A stretch of DNA of 64,000 bases. Origin: Mesostigma viride. Taxonomy: Eukaryota > Streptophyta > Mesostigmatophyceae > Mesostigmatales > Mesostigmataceae. The position numbers and the translations under genes were made by a program. The stretch covers positions 1,356,590 to 1,420,589 of the forward strand of contig RPFO01000225.1 in NCBI GenBank assembly GCA_009746045.1, given 5' to 3'. Below the pieces are notes generated by a model. That model did no database searches, was not told the DNA's origin, and saw nothing but the letters and a program-made list of their open reading frames with translations. The stretch's first letter is position 1. The number at the start of each line of letters is the position of its first letter. Positions 61,286 to 64,000 of this stretch are shown here, in pieces.

Positions 61286-62334
61286 AATTGTATTTTCCAA
61301 CTGTGTCAGACGTGGCAGAGGAGGAAGAGCTGTTGGCCGACAGCCCTGTACAGTTGCCTGGCATCCCAGCGTTGCCCAGTGAGTGGTTGTTTGGAACACC
61401 CACTGGTGAGTGTGAGAGCCACACCCACTGTGACACCCAGGTCACCCTTGATGATTGCAGGCAGTCACTGCAGGATTGGCCCCCTGCAGCAGAGGGTCAC
61501 ATTGGCAAAACAGGTGATCAGCAACCTATCACCTCTTCAAGTGTGAACATAGCTCAGCCACTAGCTGCACCTTCCAAACGCAGCCTAGCAGACGCTGTTC
61601 GCATTTTACAAGCAGCTCATAGAGCCAAAGCTCAAACTGCTGCAGGATCAGCTAAGGTGGGGAAGGTTGGGCAGAATGACAATAGCCCATTTATGGTTGC
61701 AGTGGACACACAAGCCCAGGTCAGCATTATCAGTGCCCTGGCTGTGCCCCATTTGCCTTTGGAACCTTCACCCTGGCACCATGTGGCTGATTTCTCAGGG
61801 CAGTCATCCCTCAAGGTATTAGGTCAGGTCATGTTGACTATACTCGGTATCCCCACTCCTTTTCAGGTCTTGGAAGGTTATAAAGGGAATGCTTTGTTGG
61901 GGGATCCTTTTCTCTGTTACCCTGGTGTCCTCATCTCCAGTGATAGACTATCCATCCAGGACATGGGTGGTGTTGATCTGAATCATTTCAAAATTTCTCT
62001 TGAAAAACTTCTTAACACCAACATTGCTTCTGTAAAATTTGCTACACCCAAGTATGCCCCAGGGCAAGAACCCTGTGTGGCAGACTTGGTTCACAACCAA
62101 AAACTTCATCCCAACTCATTTGGATTGGGCAAGCATGATGTGGCTAAAATGTCTCCTCTTTCTTATGAACAGATAGAGCAAGACTGTCGCACACACATAG
62201 GATTCCTAAAATGGGTGGAGGCCTTTAACAAGGCCAGGGAAGAATGGGTAGTGCCAGATCCTCTTAGTCCTTCTCATACTCCCCTGTCACACCTATTGAC
62301 AAAAAGCCTGCAGGGTGCAAGCACTTGCGCCTGA
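61282..62334 (+). CDS. Element 3 protease-like segment and RT N-terminus
   Basis: DVAEEEELLADSPVQLPGIP opens the segment. NSPFMVAVDTQAQVSIISAL has the retropepsin active-site layout with D-T-Q-A in place of D-T/S-G-A, followed by HHVADFSGQSSLKVLGQV and NALLGDPFL, which matches the flap-to-ILG region. The RT N-terminal linker FNKAREEWVVPDPLSPSHTP follows until a shift near 62285; the region to 62395 (KHLRLKFVCKHKPA, then HARPCVTEFKG in another frame) joins to the RT frame. Confidence 0.8.
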   Translation: MKLYFPTVSDVAEEEELLADSPVQLPGIPALPSEWLFGTPTGECESHTHCDTQVTLDDCRQSLQDWPPAAEGHIGKTGDQQPITSSSVNIAQPLAAPSKRSLADAVRILQAAHRAKAQTAAGSAKVGKVGQNDNSPFMVAVDTQAQVSIISALAVPHLPLEPSPWHHVADFSGQSSLKVLGQVMLTILGIPTPFQVLEGYKGNALLGDPFLCYPGVLISSDRLSIQDMGGVDLNHFKISLEKLLNTNIASVKFATPKYAPGQEPCVADLVHNQKLHPNSFGLGKHDVAKMSPLSYEQIEQDCRTHIGFLKWVEAFNKAREEWVVPDPLSPSHTPLSHLLTKSLQGASTCA

Positions 62335-62395
62335 AGTTTGTGTGTAAACATAAGCCAGCAGCAGATGGGTCAGTCATTTTCATGCTAGACCTTGT

Positions 62396-63700
62396 GTGAC
62401 AGAGTTCAAGGGCACCACTGATCTGACAGAGGCAGAGTTGTACACGCCAGGCATTCAGCAAACATCCCTAAAAATCTTGCTGTCTGTCTTTGTGGGTCAT
62501 CTCAATGATGGGGATGACTATGTATGTAAGGCTACAGACATTAAAAGGGCTTTCCTGAAAGGCTCACCTGAGATAGCACAACAAGTGTGGCATGGTCAGG
62601 TGTATGTAGTCTCCACTCCCAGAGTTTGGGCAAAACACATCCCTCAGCAGTACCTGAAAGCTAACATAGGTGTTGAAGGGCTGCAATCAGCTCCTCGCAT
62701 TTTCAGGATGTCAGCTCAGGCTGTGTTTGAAAAGCTAGGGGCTAGATATGATGACATAGACCCTTGCTTCTTTGTGGTCCCACACCCTCATGGCATTCTC
62801 ACCTTTGTGTGGCATGGGGATGATCAGCTGATTGCTGGGCCAAGGCGTGCTGTGGATGATTTTATTCAACAAGTGTCACAGCATTTTGAGATTGGCAAGC
62901 AAGTAGAGCTGGGCACCACTGCCATAAAATTTTGTGGCACAATGTTACAACTCCAGCAGCATCAAAACCAGTGGGTGTGTGCACTCTACTCTCCCAATGA
63001 TTACATGCACAGCTGCTTGGAGGTTTTGCAAACAAAAATCAAACCTGGAGCCTGTCCTACCATTAGAGGCAAGCTGGGGTGGTTGTGCTCAACGTGTGCA
63101 CCTCACCTGGCTGTGGTTAGCAGAGTTGATGATGATGTCTTGATGCAAGTAGGTCACAAAGCCATCACCAAAACTCTCCAGGAAGGCCCTCCCCTTATCT
63201 TGCACTCCTTGGATCTCCACAAAACCATTCACATCCAAGCTATGATGGATAGTTCCATGGAGTCCAGGCAGATTACCAAGTTGCAGGCAAGGGAGTCAGG
63301 CTTGTATTTTGTGCAGAATGATGATGCACCCTTGTCTCTCATTTCATGGTACAGCCGGTTGCATAGACGCAAGGCTGTCAGCAGCAATGCTGCTGAGTGC
63401 AGGGCAGTGGTGTCAGCAGTGCTTCATGCCAGGTACTTGAATCATGTGCTGGTTTGGTTGCAGATGCAAGCAGGCAGCAATGCTGGGGTGGTGGCACACT
63501 TGCTCACTGACAGTCAGTCAGTCCTCAGTTTCCTTGCTAACCCCTATGCTGTCCACACTGATCTTGACTGGGTGGTCCTGAAACAGGAGTCCACCTACTG
63601 GGAGTCCACCCGTCACGTGGAGGACAAACACAACGCTGCTGATGCACTCACTAAAGTGCCTCAGCAGGCAGCTGAACAATACAGCTGTTGTACCACTTGA
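62396..63700 (+). CDS. Element 3 reverse transcriptase and RNase H
   Basis: 434 codons. RT: TEAELYTPGIQQTSLKILLS, motif A ATDIKRAFLKGSPEIAQQVW, VEGLQSAPRIFRMSAQAVFE, then the catalytic box in TFVWHGDDQLIAGPRRAVDD, with HGDD where Copia elements have YVDD. RNase H: MMDSSMESRQITK (Asp), SSNAAECRAV (Glu), LLTDSQSVLSFL (Asp) and NAADALTKVP (Asp), so all four acidic residues remain. Stop TGA at 63698-63700. The same variant RT box occurs in element 1, so it is a lineage trait, not local decay. Confidence 0.9.
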   Translation: MTEFKGTTDLTEAELYTPGIQQTSLKILLSVFVGHLNDGDDYVCKATDIKRAFLKGSPEIAQQVWHGQVYVVSTPRVWAKHIPQQYLKANIGVEGLQSAPRIFRMSAQAVFEKLGARYDDIDPCFFVVPHPHGILTFVWHGDDQLIAGPRRAVDDFIQQVSQHFEIGKQVELGTTAIKFCGTMLQLQQHQNQWVCALYSPNDYMHSCLEVLQTKIKPGACPTIRGKLGWLCSTCAPHLAVVSRVDDDVLMQVGHKAITKTLQEGPPLILHSLDLHKTIHIQAMMDSSMESRQITKLQARESGLYFVQNDDAPLSLISWYSRLHRRKAVSSNAAECRAVVSAVLHARYLNHVLVWLQMQAGSNAGVVAHLLTDSQSVLSFLANPYAVHTDLDWVVLKQESTYWESTRHVEDKHNAADALTKVPQQAAEQYSCCTT

Positions 63701-64000
63701 TGAACCCCTATGGCAAGCAGGCAACCCTGCCCCATAGGGGGGACGCCTAGCAGGGTCCTGTTCACCAGGGCCGCCTAGGTCACCCAGTACCCCTTGGGCA
63801 GGTCCAAGGGGTAGGTTGTGGCTTCCAGCAAGGGGGGTTGGTTGGAGTCTGTTTTTCATACATCTGCGTGCCCTATGCCCAATAAAATCTGTTTTGATTT
63901 TTTCAACACCATGGAATTTCGTTATGCACACCTTCATAGGTGGGCATGGGATGTATCTCACACCTTTATTCACTAGGGCGTATGCCTTGGTGGAATGGCC
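63701..64000 (+). other. 3' UTR / possible start of the 3' LTR of element 3
   Basis: A purine-rich stretch AGCAAGGGGGGTTGGTTGGA (63828-63847) could be the polypurine tract. AATAAA at 63881-63886 may be a poly(A) signal. The window ends before an LTR can be defined. Confidence 0.35.

Larger units (their letters stand above)
57287..63700 (+). mobile_element. Nearly complete Copia-like element (element 3), order gag-IN-PR-RT-RH
   Basis: All domains are on the plus strand: gag (57287-59830), zinc knuckles and integrase (60040-61285), protease-like (about 61680-61960), RT (62396-63000) and RNase H (63240-63690). RT and RNase H are Copia-like, but the protease segment lies after integrase, and nothing like a protease lies between the knuckles and integrase. 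Frames change near 57.5, 58.5, 59.6, 61.26, 62.29 and 62.38 kb, so this copy is inactive unless some shifts are sequence errors. It shares all segments with elements 1 and 2. Confidence 0.9.

Overview
The window looks like nuclear DNA of a repeat-rich eukaryote, most likely a flagellated green-lineage alga. Evidence: GT-AG introns, an eukaryotic tRNA gene with a T-run terminator, Copia-like and LINE retrotransposons, a cut-and-paste DNA transposon, abundant micro/minisatellites, and an interstitial array of the TTTAGGG telomere unit (the plant/green-algal type, also used by some other protists). I cannot name the species. No bacterial operon, CRISPR or rRNA gene is seen.

Left part (1-23.9 kb) is a graveyard of mobile elements: the 3' half of a Copia-like element (1-2171); a 6.1-kb DNA transposon with perfect 25-bp inverted ends and TATA flanks (4855-10948), itself hit by a LINE copy (6637-7393); a short retroposon (here called R1) split by two LINE insertions that each keep target-site duplications (10988-12797); two perfect 150- and 156-bp palindromes (13247-13796); and a minus-strand LINE whose endonuclease part (~21.1-22.5 kb) and RT part (13.87-16.19 kb) are separated by a nested, internally deleted Copia-like element (16.19-20.9 kb).

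The middle (24,019-53,987, minus strand) is one host gene that I could assemble by hand: 33 small exons with matching splice phases, giving an uninterrupted 1148-aa coiled-coil protein. Its N-terminal and C-terminal blocks resemble the FAM184 family. The introns make up almost 90% of the locus and hold the window's tandem repeats (57-bp, 52-bp, 37-bp, 29-bp, 24-bp, 23-bp, GATA), a telomeric-repeat block and a decayed LINE endonuclease. At seven exons the exon-intron boundary itself, including the splice site, has been copied into the neighbouring intron.

The right part (54-64 kb) has a tRNA-Phe(GAA) gene upstream of the FAM184-like gene, two more R1 copies with target-site duplications, a 5'-inverted LINE remnant, and a nearly full-length but frameshifted Copia-like element (57,287-63,700) that is the best reference for the lineage. 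In it the order is gag-zinc knuckles-integrase-protease-RT-RNase H, not the usual protease-integrase order, and the RT box is HGDD in place of YVDD. R1 and the LINEs share a 3'-terminal stem-loop plus TAAT-type tail, which suggests that R1 is mobilised by the LINE machinery.
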